NCBI GenBank assembly: GCA_907165275.2
Contig: OU015652.1
Location: 2,867,001-2,931,000 of the forward strand
DNA: 64,000 nucleotides
Reading direction: 5' to 3'
Source: Zygaena filipendulae
Taxonomy: Eukaryota; Arthropoda; Insecta; Lepidoptera; Zygaenidae
Shown here: piece by piece, positions 39,701-54,000 of the stretch
Position numbering within the stretch: the stretch's first letter is position 1
How the letters are laid out: every line of letters begins with the position of its first letter
The notes under the pieces: model-generated
Seen by the model: only the letters and a program-made list of their open reading frames with translations
Database searches by the model: none
Told to the model about the DNA's origin: nothing
Made by a program: the position numbers and the translations under genes

Positions 39701-42700
39701 ATCTAAACACACTCAACGCTCTCGATCGGTAGGATAAAAGTTCTCAATGTAATAACTCTTTGTGGTTTAGAGCGGCAGATTATTTTTTTTCTTTTCATTT
39801 TGGCATCGTTCATCAAAATTATTATATTCGTACTAGCACAAATCGTTATGCTAAACTCAAAAAATAATGAGGTGTTGTGAGACAAGTCACTTTTCTAGTT
39901 GATTTAGTAATAACCGACTCGGTTGCTGTTTCGAATTCCGCTAATATTATTTATTGGTGTCAACGTAGTCTATTTTCGAAATTAGCACACTAGATGCGTT
40001 TGCGCGCCTCCCACCGTTGCTTTGCTGCCGCTGACGTGTGATTCATTGCCGGGAAATGGGTGCATTTCTAAATCTTAATGAAGCGACAAGCTGAAACATG
40101 AGCGCAGTTTATCATAAATTTTAACGTTATCTCAGCAATACATTATATCACATCCCTATTTTGTGTTCAATGTTCCATGTAATTAATGTGAAGTAATTTG
40201 CTTTCGCTTCTAGTATAATATATTACTCATCAATAGCAATTCGTATTAAAAAATTTTTTTACAAAAAATCAACACACTTACAAAGGATCATAAAAGCACA
40301 AGGGATCATAAAGAAAGCTAGAGAATTCTCCAACTTGTTTACTTTAAAATTGTATAAGTAGGTACCTATGGACATACCAAGTCGATTCAGTTAAACTTTC
40401 GTCTCATTATTGTACAAAACATCGGTTATCATTGACAGCAATCTGAAAATAATGAACCGTAGTCACACGATACCATCATTAGTCGTTATACAGGAATATT
40501 TTTGGTTAACAGGAGAAAATGACAAGAAACACAGTAATTATATTGGTAAAAGGGAAATAACTAAAAGTGAAATTTTGTCTGCTAGTGCATTAAATATGTA
40601 TCCATTATACGGTAACGTAACGAATACCGATTTTGAAAATCAATGACAATTACGCCCACATTTTACACCAACTCTATAAGGCGTATTTGTTTTACAACTG
40701 TTGTGCGCTTTTTCAGTCTAGTGAATTTTAGGATTCTCACAGGGACTGAGAGGATTTGCTCCCAAAAGCCGAGCTCGAGCTATTCAAGCCAAAGCTGAAT
40801 TTCTTCAAAATCGGATCAGCAGTAGTTAAGCATGGAATATTATTCAATTTTTCACGGATAGTTTTCGAAGATCAGAAGAAAATCTATATGCGGAGTAGAT
40901 GTACCAACAATTTATGTTTTCATATGTTACTACTAAAATATTTTATAACTTAACAACTGCCTTAGGTGACTACGATTTTAATTTTTATAGGAAAATATCA
41001 CATTTATTTTAAACACAACTTAAGCAAAATACAGTGTAAGTTTTCACTCTAACGACACATAATGTCATGCCGCATGCGTTTGCTCATTGCTGTCGACCGG
41101 ATTGGCTGTGGGATAATAATTTGTGCCGTGCAATCGCGGCTTCACTGTTAATTTGCGTGTGTCATACCATGTTACATGTTTTCATACATTCTGATGATAT
41201 TTAACGGCATTCAATCATCTATTTATCCATCGTTTTGCTTTACCTAAGTTCTATTTAAAGTTCTATTTTTCAGTGTTTAATGTGTGATGTGATGTGTGTG
41301 CCTACACCACCAATCTGCATTTTCAGTCCGCTCAAATCGATAAGCCCAACAAAAATCGCCAAATTGTTTTACGCTTTAGAAAGGAACTCACCATCAATGA
41401 AACAATTTAGGTAATGCACAGGGTGCTATTATATTAATTTCATATTTGTATTGAAGTGTGTGCGAGTAAGAATATTGCTGCTAATATATTTTTTTTCATG
41501 TCTGAACCTTTCTACCAATATAATACATATACAGACATATACTACACGAAAGATGTAAGAATTCAAGTCGGTGGCCCGTAAACACATTAAAAAAGTTATC
41601 GGTCACATAAATTCAAATTCCTTACAAAACCTTTCGTATACCTTGTTGCGCAAAATGGAATAATGATAGAGATCGACCAGATCGTAGAAATAATTGAATA
41701 GGTGAAATCAACCAAGTGATAAGAGTAGAACCATGATGGAGAGAATTGATTGAATCAAATCGAAAGTTGACTCTTAATTGAGACATAAACTGCACATAAC
41801 TGTTTATAAACAACTGCACCACAGCTCACAGTAATTACGAGGGGTTTGGTTGATGGATCAAGTAATTAGGCTTTTAATATTTTATTTATTCATCTGCAAT
41901 GTGCTCCAATATTAAATATTAATAACCATACCACAGATACTGATACTGAACTCTAATACCATATTTACTGCTTTCAGTTCAGCGTTCGATTATTTTTGCA
42001 GTTCAAAGCACATTCTGTCGAGCTTTCGCTTTGATGTTAACTTCACTGGAAAATAGCTTAACGTCCTTATTATTAACTAGGTTAACTTATTTTATAACAC
42101 CTCCAGTCTCTACAGTATTATGTTTTTTAAAACGGCATTTTAGGGACACTGTGACGTTATTAATGGTGTCTTTGGAAATCCATTTCTTATTATTACTTAG
42201 ATATTATTTTATTATTATTGTGTAGAATTTGTATTGTTAGAAAATTTTATAGGTTTCTTCAAGATAGTATTGGCAGAAAACTAACAAACAGTGATCAATT
42301 CTGTGAGATAATCAAGTACAGGTCCTGGTACAACCAGTGGTGCGTTAGTGAAGATTGATTTGCCACCGGGAAATAAACAACTTATCAACGTCTAGTCTGA
42401 GCGTTTGATGACTTAGGAACATGCGGTTTGTTTAATTGAATTTCAGCTTTCTATCGACGAGTTTTCAGTGTGGCTCGATATCGTACTGAAGTACGGACTA
42501 TAACTACATTATTTGCGTCCTAGATTTTATGCCTAAAATGTGAATCTAAAATTTTCGTTAAACGTTCGTTAAACGTTGAAATATAAAAATTAATTGCTAC
42601 ATGTAGGTATGACGCAGCATCACTTGAAAACAGCTGGACCGATTTCGCTGATTTCTTTTTCGTTATGTTTGTAGTTGTCAGGACAACATTTGTAAGAAAG

Positions 42701-45700
42701 AAAATTGTTGGAAAAGTCAGGGTAATAATTTTGTATAAAAAAGACTGACCGAGTTGGTAATCAAGAAATTTCGAGAACAATGTCTCGATGAAACTGAAAT
42801 TTGGCAAGATGCTATATTTATAGTGAGTAGAAGTCAGATAAGAAAGGATTTTCATTCAGAAGTTCCCAAGGGCATATTACTATATTATCTAGTTTATTGA
42901 TATTTGGTAATCCTTGCTTTAAAAGGTAATGAACAAATTATGCGGTAAAAGCATAAAATGTAAATTTAATTAAAATTAAGTACCCTAACTTTCTCTTAGA
43001 AAACAAGAATAAGATAGGGTCAAATATTGTTGGCAAATTGCACCTCTAGTAATGATGCCGAGGAATCCTCCAGGGAAATTTGTTGTTTGTTGCCTCGGAA
43101 CATTTACAGCTGCGCTCAGTGAAAATATACCAGAGAAGAGAAATTGTAATATGAAAAATAACTTGTGCTGCAATATCAATAGAGCTTAAATTCTTTAATG
43201 ATACTTATTTGCAGCTTTTTATACATCACCTAAAATATAGTACAAAGACCTTTGAATTACTAAATATTGGAAAGGCGATGTAGAAGGTGCACAGTTTCCC
43301 TAATCCCTTTCTCTAGTCCTTAGATCTCTACTAGACTTTACATTGAGTACACAGACAGCTGCTACCCGTGAATCTGCTCGCATTTCCTAGTCAGAAGAGT
43401 AAATGCCAATGATATAAGAGTTGATCTGATAGTGTTTTGTTTCATAAGGAACGCATAAAATAATAGCAGTAGTAATGTAGTTCAATCAAAATCGAAACGT
43501 GACTCATGCGCATCGAACACCCAACCCAATGGTCTCAATATGGCGTCGCAACTGCACAGCCAGCGTGTCGCCGCCGAGCCGCCTACTTATCCATCAACCA
43601 TTACCTTAAAAGCAGTGCGATTTGGTTTGCCAACACGATCCGTGACCTCCAAAGGATCAATAACCATAGATTGTGCATTTATATCAGTTTTGTCACTTGA
43701 CCTTCCTTAATTAACTGAACACTTTCCTTTGAGGACTTTAAGCAAGTTGGTAGGTTGGATATTTTATCATATCAAGATTTGCGTGATATAACTGGCTATC
43801 GCACTTTATTGTTGATGACGGCGAATATTATTTTTGTATTTAATTTAAACTCTGAAGGTACAAAAATAAGTTGATAGGTCATTAAATTTTTCATCAAGTC
43901 CATCCATCCTCTGATAAGGTTATTAATCAATATCATATTCTTAGAGTTCAATCGAAGGGTAGGCTAGCACAGAGGACATATTATCTAACTCACCATACTG
44001 AAATTATGATTATCTTCCTTTTTACTGATGTTCAGGTATTTAATATAGTCAGTCTTTCGCCAAATTATCGCTATTACTTATGGAAGGACTTTGTACGAAC
44101 TCCGTAAATTCGACAACTGTACCTATAGCTATATATATATTACCTGAGCCTGTTCACTGCTAAGTAGACTTTCATGTTCAGAATGTATTAACCCAAACAT
44201 AATGCTAGTTAATTCATAGTAATTACATACTCATGAATATGGTGCTTTAAAAATTAATAATTATATATTGCGATAACATAATAATGACCTTAGGGCTTTA
44301 TTTTTTTTCTCATACCGTTCACTGTTGCAAGTCATTACCGGGGCGCCTTTTTATTATTTTTTAAGTAGCGAACAAATAACTGTGTGTGGTATAATTTAAT
44401 AATCTCCGTGATTGTCAGATTAATATAGTTATCAGTGCAAGGAAATGAATTGTGAAAAGTTGTTGTCAGTGGCATTCGCCTTGTGCGTAATTATGGACGT
44501 CGCTGTATCAATATACGATCTTTACTCACCCGAACCCATACTTCCGAATGAGTCATTGTTTCGTGCCAACATTTTTCATAGTCATGCAAGTTTAAATACC
44601 TTGAATATATGCGGTTATGCACATAATTTGTATGAAATATTATTATTATAATTACCACTAATGCTACTAACGAACCTTTCCCTACGTTTTCAAACGGATT
44701 CCCTCGGAAACTTGTAACATGGCTGTGAACGACCGTCTTGATAAAACAAATATTGTGTGTCAATTATGATTTCAATCGATCAGAAGTTACGCAATCACTA
44801 ACGGACGCGCCGACGAGTAGGTATACCTAATAAACGTATAAATAAATATATACTGTAGCATTCTGCTACACTAGCCACCTTTTTATTATTATTTTCTTTT
44901 GGAATGAGTTTTGAAAAATAAGGGGTGTCAAAGGGGACGGAAAAAAAAGAGGACGGAATTTTCGGGGAATGATATAACAGACATGGAGAACATGATTGGA
45001 ATTTAGAGTTTTGGGAGGAATTATTAATGCTATGTTTGGTCTGTTTAAAGTCTGTTTAAATTTATTACTACAATAATAAATACATGTCTACTGTCTATGT
45101 GATATTATAAATTGGATACGGAAGAAAGTGGAGCACATTGTCTTTTATTCCCTGCACTGATTCTCCTGGTGAATAAACAGTGAAAGAATTACAACTTTAA
45201 TACGAAAAGCGATCGGTCTGTGCTAATGTTGCTGGCGCATAGGCGGGTGTAGGATTGGATACCTGACCCAAGTTTAGAGGTGACCAGACCATAATCAGTG
45301 CTGTTGCGACAAGAGCGCCGCATTAGCGTAGACTGCTTGATAGCTTGACGAGTGCCTAACTTGATGAGGCATTCGCTACAATACGTAGTTATTGGCATTT
45401 TTACTTAATAAATTACCTAATATACAAAGCGAAACTTAAATGTTTTGTTTAAAAATATTGTGGTTCGAAAAAGGTACCATTATAAAAAGATAAAATTATT
45501 ACTTAAATGGATTAACTTTTAACACTTATTACTCGTTAATACCATCTCATACTATCTTTTTATTTCTGTCCTCTACGAAGGTTGGTATGGGTCTGATAGT
45601 AATTAATATAGAAGTTATAAAACTTTTACTACCTCTAGACTCTAAACCTACCTCAGTGGATAATACTTCCAGTTCTTACACATCAATCATTAATGGTGCT

Positions 45701-47843
45701 CTGTCAGTGTTTTCTACCGCAGGATTTTTAATAACTTGTGAGACCCGATCGTATCTCGCTAAATTGATCTTGTTTCCAACGCAACGTTTAGATGTCTCGT
45801 AGCCGTAGTAAATGATTAGGGGTTTATTATTAGCGTTTAATTATTAGAAGTTTTCTTCTATTTTAAAGATCATCGCAGAATGATGTCAAAGTATAATTAT
45901 GTTCAAATAGTTTTAAAAAAACTATGAAACAGGCATTTAGAGTAAACTAAACTAAAACGTGATTCTATAGGACCAGAATCCTTGTCAAGACCAATCAAAT
46001 GAGCGCCAACTCGATGAAGTTGCACGAAGATCCCAATGTACTCATGACCATCATCAGATTATAAGTTTAAAAAATTACACGAGTCGATTTGGAAAATTGT
46101 TGCTTTTTTTTACAAATTCCGTGCACTTCATTTCTAAAGCGTCAAGTTAACGGTAGTTTTAAAGTTTTATATTGTATGTTCGCATTTTGTTGACACGAAA
46201 TCTAATCACTGTAGGTATGTCTATAGTCGACATGAATAGGTACGATCTTTTATTGACTCCATTCGTCGCGACGACAAGGACATAAACACTGGATTACGGT
46301 TCGATGACGCTGATGACTCACAAAAGCCACTACTTGGTAGGGAACAAGTTGCACTTGCCATAATAATTATATTCGTTCAATATGCTATTTATTTTGTCTT
46401 CTTTTTGGGCAATGATCACGGTTGTCGAGTCAGCTATTTTAAACCTAAACAAATTCCTTTTTGACTTCAAATGATTCTGAAATATCATCTCAAAGATTTA
46501 AGATGACGTTTTCTTTTATACTGATATACCACACAGCCTTTTCTTTAGTATGACAGATATTCTTTTTCGACAGTAATATTCTGTCCTATCTCATGGTCAT
46601 TAAATATAATGGAAGAATCGAACGCAAGGACAAGAAAAACTCATAAAGCAGATTCTATAAATATAAATAAAACCCGTTTTCGTAAAGATTAAGTTCATTA
46701 AAAGATATAAAAAGATCACAATTAGTATTAAATCAAGTAGTAGCCCCACAAAGCCGGAAGACCGGGAACGTGGACAGTCTGAGTAGGTGCAGCTGACACC
46801 AAAATCACTGGTCCCTACATAATCTTTAATCCCCGTAACGTGATACATATTCGTACATTTACGATGCTGGTCGAGCTTACATGTACGGCTTCTTGTGATT
46901 TGTATATCGGAGATTCTCGAACTACTGCTTGTAATTTATTTTTTTATTTTTTTATCAGAATAAACACTATTAGCATTTTTGCAATACCTACTAAGGTCTA
47001 AGAAAGGCAAACCATATCACTATAGCTATAAACGAACTGCTGAGTGCTGGAGTAAGTCACCCAGGACACCTAGCGAAACCTACCTATGGGAAACCGCGGA
47101 AAATATCTAGTTGTTTTTAAATTCAAAAACATGTTATACTTTACAGTCCCAATAACATAATTGTAGCGTTTACAAAAAGCGTTCGCGGTAGGTACCTACA
47201 GAATTTTGTTTCTTGACCGTTGACTGCCAACTATTATTACCGACTTAATAAGTCTAAGTTTAAATAAAACTACTTAACACCTTTTTTATTTATCTTCAAA
47301 CGAATTTAGGCTTGACTGTATGTAGTAGACAACTCTAGTTTTAAATTACCGACGTATCTATAATTTCAAGTCTAGGCAGTGTCCGGTCGTCCTACCTGTA
47401 CGATTTTGATTACCTCTGCTGTCAGAGCACGCACAGGATTAGCTTTCGTCTCGGCAATATTCTCAAACGAGCACTGATTGCTGACAAGCTGTGCCTACTG
47501 GCACTGACAGCGCGTGGGTCTAGCTGTAATCAAGCGGACTTAGCCACTTGTTGTGAATACCGTCTCGATACAAGGAGGTACCTAATCACGACGCGTCGTT
47601 GAAAGCGCAGTAGGCATTCAAACATTATATCGAATTCCAACTGGATTCGCGTGTTGGATAAGTCTTATTTGTTAAGCGCAATTTTCTAGAGGCGAAACAC
47701 ACTTTACACGAAATAAAAAAAAAACACTACAGGAGCTTTCATATCACATGCGTGTTGTCATGGTTGGACAATGTTTATAAACCGTTTTGAGCTTAATTTT
47801 CATTCGGCAGAAAATGTATACCTTGAAATGTTTTCGCTTGCAG
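39701..47843. other. No supported gene; 5' flank or first intron of the RhoGAP gene
   Basis: About 8 kb of AT-rich DNA. Two short frames with some coding look are listed as findings (43541 and 44445). A SINE-like remnant lies at about 47085-47110 (complement of the head). No exon could be joined in phase to the acceptor at 47843. Confidence 0.5.
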
Positions 47844-48020
47844 CCACCGTCCGTCGTCCACGCACCGCCGGTAGCCCACCCACCGCCACCGGCAGCCACA
47901 GCACCGCCGGCCTCGCTCTGCGCCGCGCCGCGCACCATCGTCATCCAGCGGCCGGACGCGCGGCACGACTTCGGCTTCACCCTACGACATTTAGTTGTAT
48001 ACCCGCCGGAGTCGCTGCAG
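47844..48020 (+). CDS. RhoGAP19D: Exon 1 seen: Pro-rich segment and first half of PDZ domain
   Basis: 59 codons, phase 0 at both ends. The acceptor is TTTTCGCTTGCAG ending at 47843 and the donor CTGCAG|GTGATT at 48021. The first about 28 residues are Pro/Ala/Val-rich; the PDZ begins near [10 protein letters not shown] and holds the ligand-binding loop [17 protein letters not shown] content and GC-rich third positions stand out from the AT-rich flanks. An in-frame ATG at 47814 would give a ten-residue leader if the acceptor were skipped, but the pyrimidine-rich acceptor argues that an upstream exon supplies the start. Confidence 0.85.
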
Positions 48021-51000
48021 GTGATTTGGAAACTTTCACTCAGTTGATGAGCAGGAGAATTCTGAAACTGCTCAACATTTTTTTTTTTTCAAATCTTATT
48101 CATATTCTTGTGTGTTGTGCAGAAATAAATGTTATTCTATTCTAAATCTTTATTGATATAAGATTAAAGTAGGTATAGAGTAACTTGGTGCTCTAGCTAA
48201 AGCCTACTTTATGTAGAATATCAGATTGAACTGCCCGAAGCTAGAATCGAAAAGGCTTCACCTTGTAAGATCCTTAGTAAATTATTAGGACTTCCATCCA
48301 TACTCACATCTAACGTGATTTAGAATTAGCTCTGTCAAGTTGCCAATCTTTGATCGTTATCACTATAGAAAACTAAGGTATTTATCGTTAAAATCACAGA
48401 ACAAATTAATTAACTAGAGAGGACATGTAGGCGGGGCAGGCGCGCTACCGTTGCAAAGCAAGTTAGAGCAAATGCTGTCCTTTCAAAAATGGAAGGTGAA
48501 CAATCTCATCGTTCCACTACCCAGGAGCTGTACGAGGATGCGCGTCACCTCGCGGTGGGCGCGGTGGGCGCGCCAATGGACACGATCTTCGTGAGGTCGG
48601 TGCGTCCTGGCGGGCCGGCGGCGGCGGCGGGGCTGCGCGCAGGGGACAGGGTGCTCGCTGTGAACGGGAAGCCGGTCGCGTGCGGCCGCTCCCGGGCGCC
48701 CTACGCGAGGGTCGTGCAGCTTGTGCAGAAGGAGCCGCGGATACTGAGGCTCACGGTCGTTCCCAGAGATCACGATCTGTTGCAGAGGGTGAGTGGTATT
48801 TAACTTCTTTTTCTCGGATATTTTTTCATTCCTAACCTTCCGCGATATACAGTATGAGTAATACTAAATTCCGATTTCACTTCTATAATTAGTTTTTTTT
48901 TTGTTAAATAAGATCTAAAGCTGAACCGATTCGAATCTTTCTTTCACTGATGAAAACTACAGTATCCCCGAGGAATATAGGATATTATTAATTGTCCCGG
49001 AATGCAGAGTTCTCGTGGGGGAACTGTTATAATTAAAAATACTTCACCATAATTATGAGACGACAGACGTCAATTGCTGGACAAAGATCTCTTCCGAGGA
49101 CCTCCACGACCACTGCCTTTGCGCTACTCTCCCTGAACTGGCTTCCCTGATTTTTACCATATCTTCGTGCCGATACTTGCTATACTTATTGAATATCGAG
49201 GTCATTCTTCTTCTGCCGGTACGTTCAAACCGCAAAAAATGAAAATACATACTCATTGTTTTTTTCTGCATCAGTATTTCAGCGAAGCCGCTTATAATCC
49301 GGAGACGAATCAGCGGCAACTCGAAATGCCGGCCCCGGTGGAGCACGAGTCGCGGCTGTTCGACGCGTACCGAAGGCCCCGGGGGGCTCTGCCGGCCCCC
49401 CAGGCGCCGGCGCGACACCGAGACGAGCCCGAGTACGCGAGCGTCGCGCCCATGGCACCCCCCAGATACGACATGTCGCGAATACCCACCACCCAACACT
49501 ATCTTTTGCACGACGGGTAAGTTATTGGAGTAGTCGGATAATACTCTAGTAGTAGTAACAATGAAATAGTCAAATCTTCTAGATATCTAGATACTATTCT
49601 ATAGTAGTAATTAGAATAAAACCGTAAACTTGCGATTTCTACACATATCAATACGTCTCAAAGTTAATTGGGGGATGCAAAGTGTGATTTATTGTCAGTT
49701 CGTTAGTTAATTAAAATCGAAATAACGTAGTTATTTTTGGTAGGTAGTAGTAAGTTTAGAGACAACTTATTGGATATGTTATCTTTCGGGACATCAAATA
49801 CCGCTGATACACGTGGGATAGCTAGTTTCACGTAAACAACCATTTTGCACTTTCATTACAGCAGACGAGAATCGGACACTTCGCTTCCATCGTCCGCCAC
49901 TGAGAGCAAGGACAGCTTGGGCTCATTCGACTCGAACTCGACGCTGACAGGTCGAGAATTAGACGACTCGATCATCCTCTCCCGAATACGAAAGAGTCTC
50001 GAACAGAAGGAGGCATTCCTCCGACGCCCGAGCCAGCCGACTGGCTGGGTCACACCTGACGCCCCACCGCCGATCAAACAAAGAGAGTTCTATGCGAGGC
50101 CGCAGAAATTACAGAAACCGTCGTGGCCACCCCCGGCGGCATCCCCTCCCCTTGCCGCGTCACCCCCACCACCGCAACAACCGCAGGCTCAAGATCAAAA
50201 GAAAGAAGACTGTTCGGCAAGTGTAGATAGCGGGACGTACAGCGGTTACGGCGAAGTCAACGGAGGCCACGATAAAAGTAGACTCAAAATGGACAAAAAC
50301 CATTTTGTGGCGACCCTATCGAAGATACAGGAAACTGCACCGAGCATTCAAAGCAACAATGTTGGCACAATGAGCAACGGATCATCTTCTACAGAATTCA
50401 GAGAAGAAACCAACAAAACTGGCAGTAGCCAAGATAACAGGTAGAGAACAGATTATTTTCGAGTATCGCTGGAAATTTCGCAAATATTTTTATTGAACTA
50501 ATGATGAAATCTTTCTCAATCATTTCTAGATACCCAGTCCCGGAACTACAATTAGTGACGGCTCGAACGCGACAGCTAGAGGAAGCTCGTGGCGTCGGCG
50601 AGCGGAGGACTGAAGTAGCTAGGAGCGAGCTGGCCAGGCTATCCACCACCAGGCTCGAGCCCAGCGTGGCGTTGAGAAGAAAAGAGTACGAGAATAAGGC
50701 CACTAGGAGAGAAGCAAGATCACTGGATGTACAACCACAGCAAGGTTAGAATAAATATTACAATTTTGCAAAATAAATTTTGATACTGATACTGCAATAC
50801 TGCAATTGCGGTCTGTACCCTACCATATTTATTCCCGTAGCCTTAGCGCCGGCTATTGTCGCCGTCAAGTCTTCTTGGCGACTAGAAACTGCCGATAAAG
50901 GGTCAATTTAATTTGAATAAGCCTGAATAGAGATAGTACTATGTTATTATACATTTGTGTAGTATAATTGTACGAGCCTGACGCGCTTTTGACCGGTATT

Positions 51001-54000
51001 TTTGTTATTACAGATCTAGAACATGAACACGACACGACACCTCTAGGTGGCAGTCTATCAGGCAACGTACTTGTGATCACAGGCAGCAAACACTTACATT
51101 GTCCTCCTCCAGAAGGATATGTTCCCGGTAAGCTTACAACTGTTTCAAATGTTACTCCACTAGCTAGTTAACGCTACAGATATTCCAGGATGAAAAGTGC
51201 CCTATGTTCTTTTCTGTACTCATGCAAAACTTCATGATGATTGGTTGAGTAGTTAAAGCGTAAAAACAAACTCACATTCGGGTTTATAATATTAAGGATA
51301 ACTTAGTTCTTCTTTTTCTTCAGCCATTTTTGCGATTCAGTTTTTTGACGTCATGAATAAAAATAAAATATTTGATTTCCTTCAGAAACGGATAAGGTTC
51401 AAATGAGAACAAGGTCGAACAGTACCGGTAGTGAAGGATTAACCATTAGAAGACATCATGCCTCAGGTGAGATATCATCGAACATTGGTTCCTCACACAG
51501 TCACAAACATGCACACATCGTTTCAGAGCCATCATCTTTATTATCAGTGGCCCGAGAATAATCGTCACTGAAGATCTGATGCACTGTACTTTGATGATAG
51601 CACACTTTTGTTAAAACACTCATAACGTGCTGCGTTTTCATTGCTTCAAATCGCTGCACTGACCCATTTGCACTAAACACATGCTGCGATACTGCATTTA
51701 AACTCTCTTCTAGCACCTTGGCTAAACTCTGCTACTGCGAGAAGCAATTCCCTTTTAAAAAGTGACAGGCTTCTACCACACAGCCTTTGCAAATTTTTGA
51801 CGCGCTTGAAAACGAGAGTTTAACACACCAGTTTCTGTTTACTTGCAAAATTAAAAAATTAAAAAACGCTTGTCGTCCGTCGACCAATGGGACCGCAGCA
51901 CAACCCACCGCTCTCGCACTGTACACAATACACACGCTTCGGGCTTGGAGCGCGGCGTTTAATAGAACTGTTACCGCCCCAAGATGGCAGTCACGCGAAG
52001 CGACGTATGGGGCTGAACAGGGAGCAAATGGAGGCGATGAACCGCGTGTCGCTGCCGGTGAACGGCGACGGGCCGCAGCGGCCGACGCAGCTCAGCCTGG
52101 CGCCGCCGTCGGTGTGCACGTCCGCGACCGCGTCACCGTCGCCCACCCCCACCACGCCGGCCGACTCAGGTCCTGACGGCGACACGCCGCGTCGCTACCA
52201 CTCTTGGAATGCTTCCGCTCCCGCGCTCTTTGTCCACCCGACCGCGCTGTGCACAAACGTGTCGATAATGCTATGATACCTTGCCTAACGGACGGAGATG
52301 TTCTCTGCGTTCTGAGGGCCTCACTGTCACCTCTGTGAACGAGTGAAACGCTGGTGTTCCCTAACGGTGATGGTGGGGCCGCTTTTATTAACACAACCCT
52401 ACTTTGCTCAGAGGCGTAGCTACCGGAGAACTAGGCGGTGCCCCCGAGCTACGGGGACCCCCGGACCAAAAAAATTCCAGGTTCAACTAGAGAAAAATTC
52501 ACCAGCCCCCACATTTGGAATCTAAACAGAATAGGTTGCAACACGACTTTAATCATGGTAACTCATTTGGGGTATTCATTTATACAGGGAAATATTTAAC
52601 AAGTTTCGAACTTCTTTTCGGAACCCTGCAGTGCACATTAATGAGCTGATGATAAAGTGGCTTTGCACCTTTAAAGTATTTATAACATATACATATATTT
52701 ATACATATTGGCTCGATTAAACCTAAACAATTCAGTTAGGGTCCCAGTTTTTTTTGCTCCCCCCGGTAACCTAGCTAGTTAGCTACGCCTCTGACATCGC
52801 CTAACGGACGGAGCTGTTTTCTGCGTTCTGAGGCCTCACTGTCACCTCTATGAATGAGTGAAATGCTGGTGTTTCCTAACGGTGATGGTGAGGTCGCTTT
52901 TGTTAACACAACCCTACCTTAATACTTATATTACAATCATATTTGACAGTGTTGCAAACAGCATGACTCTATCACCTCGTAATTATGATACTGTGTTAAC
53001 CTTTGACTTGGGTATTATTCAAAAGGTTTGGTACGCAAAAGATGAACGTACCGGTCCTAACCTACCTTCTTACTAAACAGGTACTAACGGAATGCATTGT
53101 GTCATGCTTCTAGGTGTGCTACTAACGCCATATCAGCGTCGTGAACTATCGATGTTATTATAACTTATATATGTAAATAATATATACTCTGTCGGTGACA
53201 TTAATCGATTTAAATATTTTACGTTTGTTTTGTATCGACAGGTTTTGCTGACGATTTGGTCACAAGAAGACAAAAGAAAGATGCTCAACTTGGAGGTGAG
53301 TTATCCGATCCACTTTTATTTGGAGAACTAGGTACGGTTTCATGAAAGTTTTTGGTATACCATCATTTGCGTCTGAAAAGCTAAAATTTACGCCAAAAAC
53401 GCTCTAGAATCTAGATTGTTATCACACGGACATAATTATGAAATATGGCAGGTTCTATTTGACTCTTTATTTTTATTGAACGCTAAGGACCAGAATGACC
53501 TTGCAGAATAAGGATGTGAATAAGTTGAATAACCTTATTGGAGTGGGGACGGGAATGACCTCGAGCAGTTTTATTTTAACCTTACATAGATTTTTGTCCA
53601 TCGAAGTTTCGATCTTATAAAAAAAGCGTAAGATTGAAATTTCTTTAGACGAAATATCGAAGTAAGACCAAATATTTTGTAAAAGCACCTACGTGTATTG
53701 CTCAACAGAAGAGGAGAGGGCCATGCGACGGGTGTCGTACCTCAAAGCCACTTGGGGTGATCGCTTGCACATGGACAGCGACACCGAACCTGATGGTGAT
53801 CTTAGTGCCCTAAGAAGGTGGGTTGAGAAAACAGAAATTTCCATTTCACGCTACTAATATTTTATCAATAATTATTTTTTTTTAATTTGATTTTCATACC
53901 CTGGAGAATAGCCAATTACGTCCAAGAATATACAATACGTTTGCAAGGTATTGTATATTGTATTCTTGGCAACAATAAAATTCCATGGCATTACGATGAT

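Noticed and set aside
47814..47843. ATG at 47814 as start codon of the PDZ protein
   Set aside because: A strong splice acceptor ends at 47843; the leader it would add looks AT-rich and non-coding. Kept only as a minor possibility.
47744..48145. 124-codon + frame and 78-codon minus frame over exon 1
   Set aside because: Other-frame shadows of exon 1; only the frame with FGFTLRH matches a PDZ domain and the downstream phase.
48483..48773. 96-codon minus-strand frame
   Set aside because: Antisense of the PDZ exon 2; Arg/His/Pro-rich shadow of a GC-rich coding strand.
49053..49511. 152-codon minus-strand frame, the longest after the exon 4 frame
   Set aside because: It is the antisense of exon 3 and its intron, in GC-rich DNA where stops are rare; the + strand frame has splice signals, phase agreement and family motifs.
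52343..53076. Two similar frames (60 and 72 codons) starting MK-WC-LTVMV
   Set aside because: They arise from the 120-bp direct repeat in intron 8; no splice frame or known motif.
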